The notes beneath the pieces were generated by a model. The model had not been told where the DNA came from. It was given only the letters and a program-made list of their open reading frames with translations, and ran no database searches. From JBBIQZ01 sp037442065 (lineage in GTDB: Bacteria > Patescibacteriota > CPR2_A > CG2-30-33-46), in assembly GCA_037442065.1 (NCBI GenBank), contig JBBIQZ010000044.1, positions 1 through 5,969 on the forward strand: 5,969 bases of DNA. The letters are read 5' to 3'. Shown here piece after piece: positions 5,788 through 5,969 of the stretch. Within the stretch, counting starts at the first letter, position 1. The number at the start of each line of letters is the position of its first letter. The position numbers and the translations under genes are program-made.

Positions 5788-5811
5788 GTACTTTCTCATT
5801 GCAGAAAGTAC
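5788..5811. repeat. Inverted repeat upstream of the hrcA promoter
   Basis: GTACTTTCT (5788-5796) and AGAAAGTAC (5803-5811) form a perfect 9-bp stem with a 6-base loop, 11 bases upstream of the -35 box. On the minus strand there is no T run after it, so a classical terminator of an upstream gene is not supported. It may be an upstream regulatory palindrome or part of the repeat-rich region to its right. Confidence 0.6.
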
Positions 5812-5865
5812 CAAAGGCTAGCACGCTGATTTGAAAATCCTAGAAAATACTGCACCCAAAGCTTC

Positions 5866-5939
5866 AAAACCTGAACAGCCCACTGGGCTGGTCTCATTCG
5901 GAGATGTTACCACTCTCCTCACTCGACTGAGCAGGTTTT
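5866..5939. other. Possible cloverleaf-like structured element of unknown nature
   Basis: AAAACCTG (5866-5873) pairs with CAGGTTTT (5932-5939), enclosing three small hairpins: CAGCCC/GGGCTG (5876-5890), TCTC/GAGA (5892-5904) and CTCA/TGAG (5918-5931). The whole is 74 bases and drawable as a cloverleaf on either strand. It is not a tRNA that I can recognise, because no TTCGA-type T-loop or GG-containing D-loop is seen. The surrounding 5821-5969 is about 48% GC by my count, above the flanking DNA. It could be a structured RNA, a dispersed repeat or chance pairing. Confidence 0.3.
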
Positions 5940-5944
5940 CCTCA

Positions 5945-5969
5945 TCCAGCACATAAACTATGTGCTGGA
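5945..5969. repeat. Perfect inverted repeat at the right edge
   Basis: TCCAGCACATA (5945-5955) and TATGTGCTGGA (5959-5969) form an 11-bp stem with a 3-base loop. The repeat reaches the last base, so it may continue outside the window. It follows 5 bases after the cloverleaf-like segment. Confidence 0.65.

Noticed and set aside
5788..5811. Terminator of an upstream gene before hrcA
   Set aside because: The hairpin lacks a T run on the minus strand and no upstream gene is established.
5866..5939. tRNA gene from the 74-base cloverleaf
   Set aside because: No TTCGA-type T-loop, no GG D-loop, a 5-base anticodon-arm loop and an 8-bp outer stem; not consistent with a tRNA.

Overview
The window is a heat-shock chaperone operon read entirely on the minus strand: hrcA, grpE, dnaK, a membrane-anchored J-domain protein, then dnaJ. 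The order matches the hrcA-grpE-dnaK-dnaJ operons of Bacillota-type bacteria, with one extra gene inserted between dnaK and dnaJ. Coding DNA is AT-rich and Lys-rich. TAA, TAG and TGA all end genes, and no in-frame TGA is read through, so the code looks standard. The shortened HrcA, the compact 'HPDKGG' J-domains and the AT-rich, heptamer-repeat intergenic DNA suggest a small-genome bacterium of the Patescibacteria/CPR (Parcubacteria-like) type. That placement is an inference from sequence style, not a proven assignment.

Layout from transcription start to end (right to left). Positions 5777-5969 hold no convincing gene. They are rich in inverted repeats and include a 74-base segment that can be drawn as a cloverleaf. 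A near-consensus promoter (5748-5776) and a perfect CIRCE operator (5717-5743) precede hrcA (4984-5706). grpE (4415-4975) follows after 8 bases, with its ribosome binding site overlapping the hrcA stop codon. A 197-base AT-rich spacer with heptamer and inverted repeats separates grpE from dnaK (2286-4217). A GC-rich hairpin and an extended -10 promoter lie between dnaK and the membrane J-protein (1352-2221). Another promoter, whose -35 overlaps that gene's stop codon, precedes dnaJ (184-1299), which starts at TTG. The left end (1-183) contains a perfect 26-base palindrome flanked by overlapping inverted repeats and no convincing gene.

Working together: HrcA should repress the whole unit through CIRCE. 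DnaK folds clients, DnaJ delivers them and stimulates ATP hydrolysis, and GrpE exchanges nucleotide. The added J-protein keeps an intact HPD motif but has about six hydrophobic segments in place of zinc-finger and client-binding domains. It probably recruits DnaK to the cytoplasmic membrane. The two internal promoters would allow both J-proteins to be made without HrcA control. The most novel items are the membrane J-protein, the internally shortened HrcA and the structured DNA or RNA element upstream of the operon.
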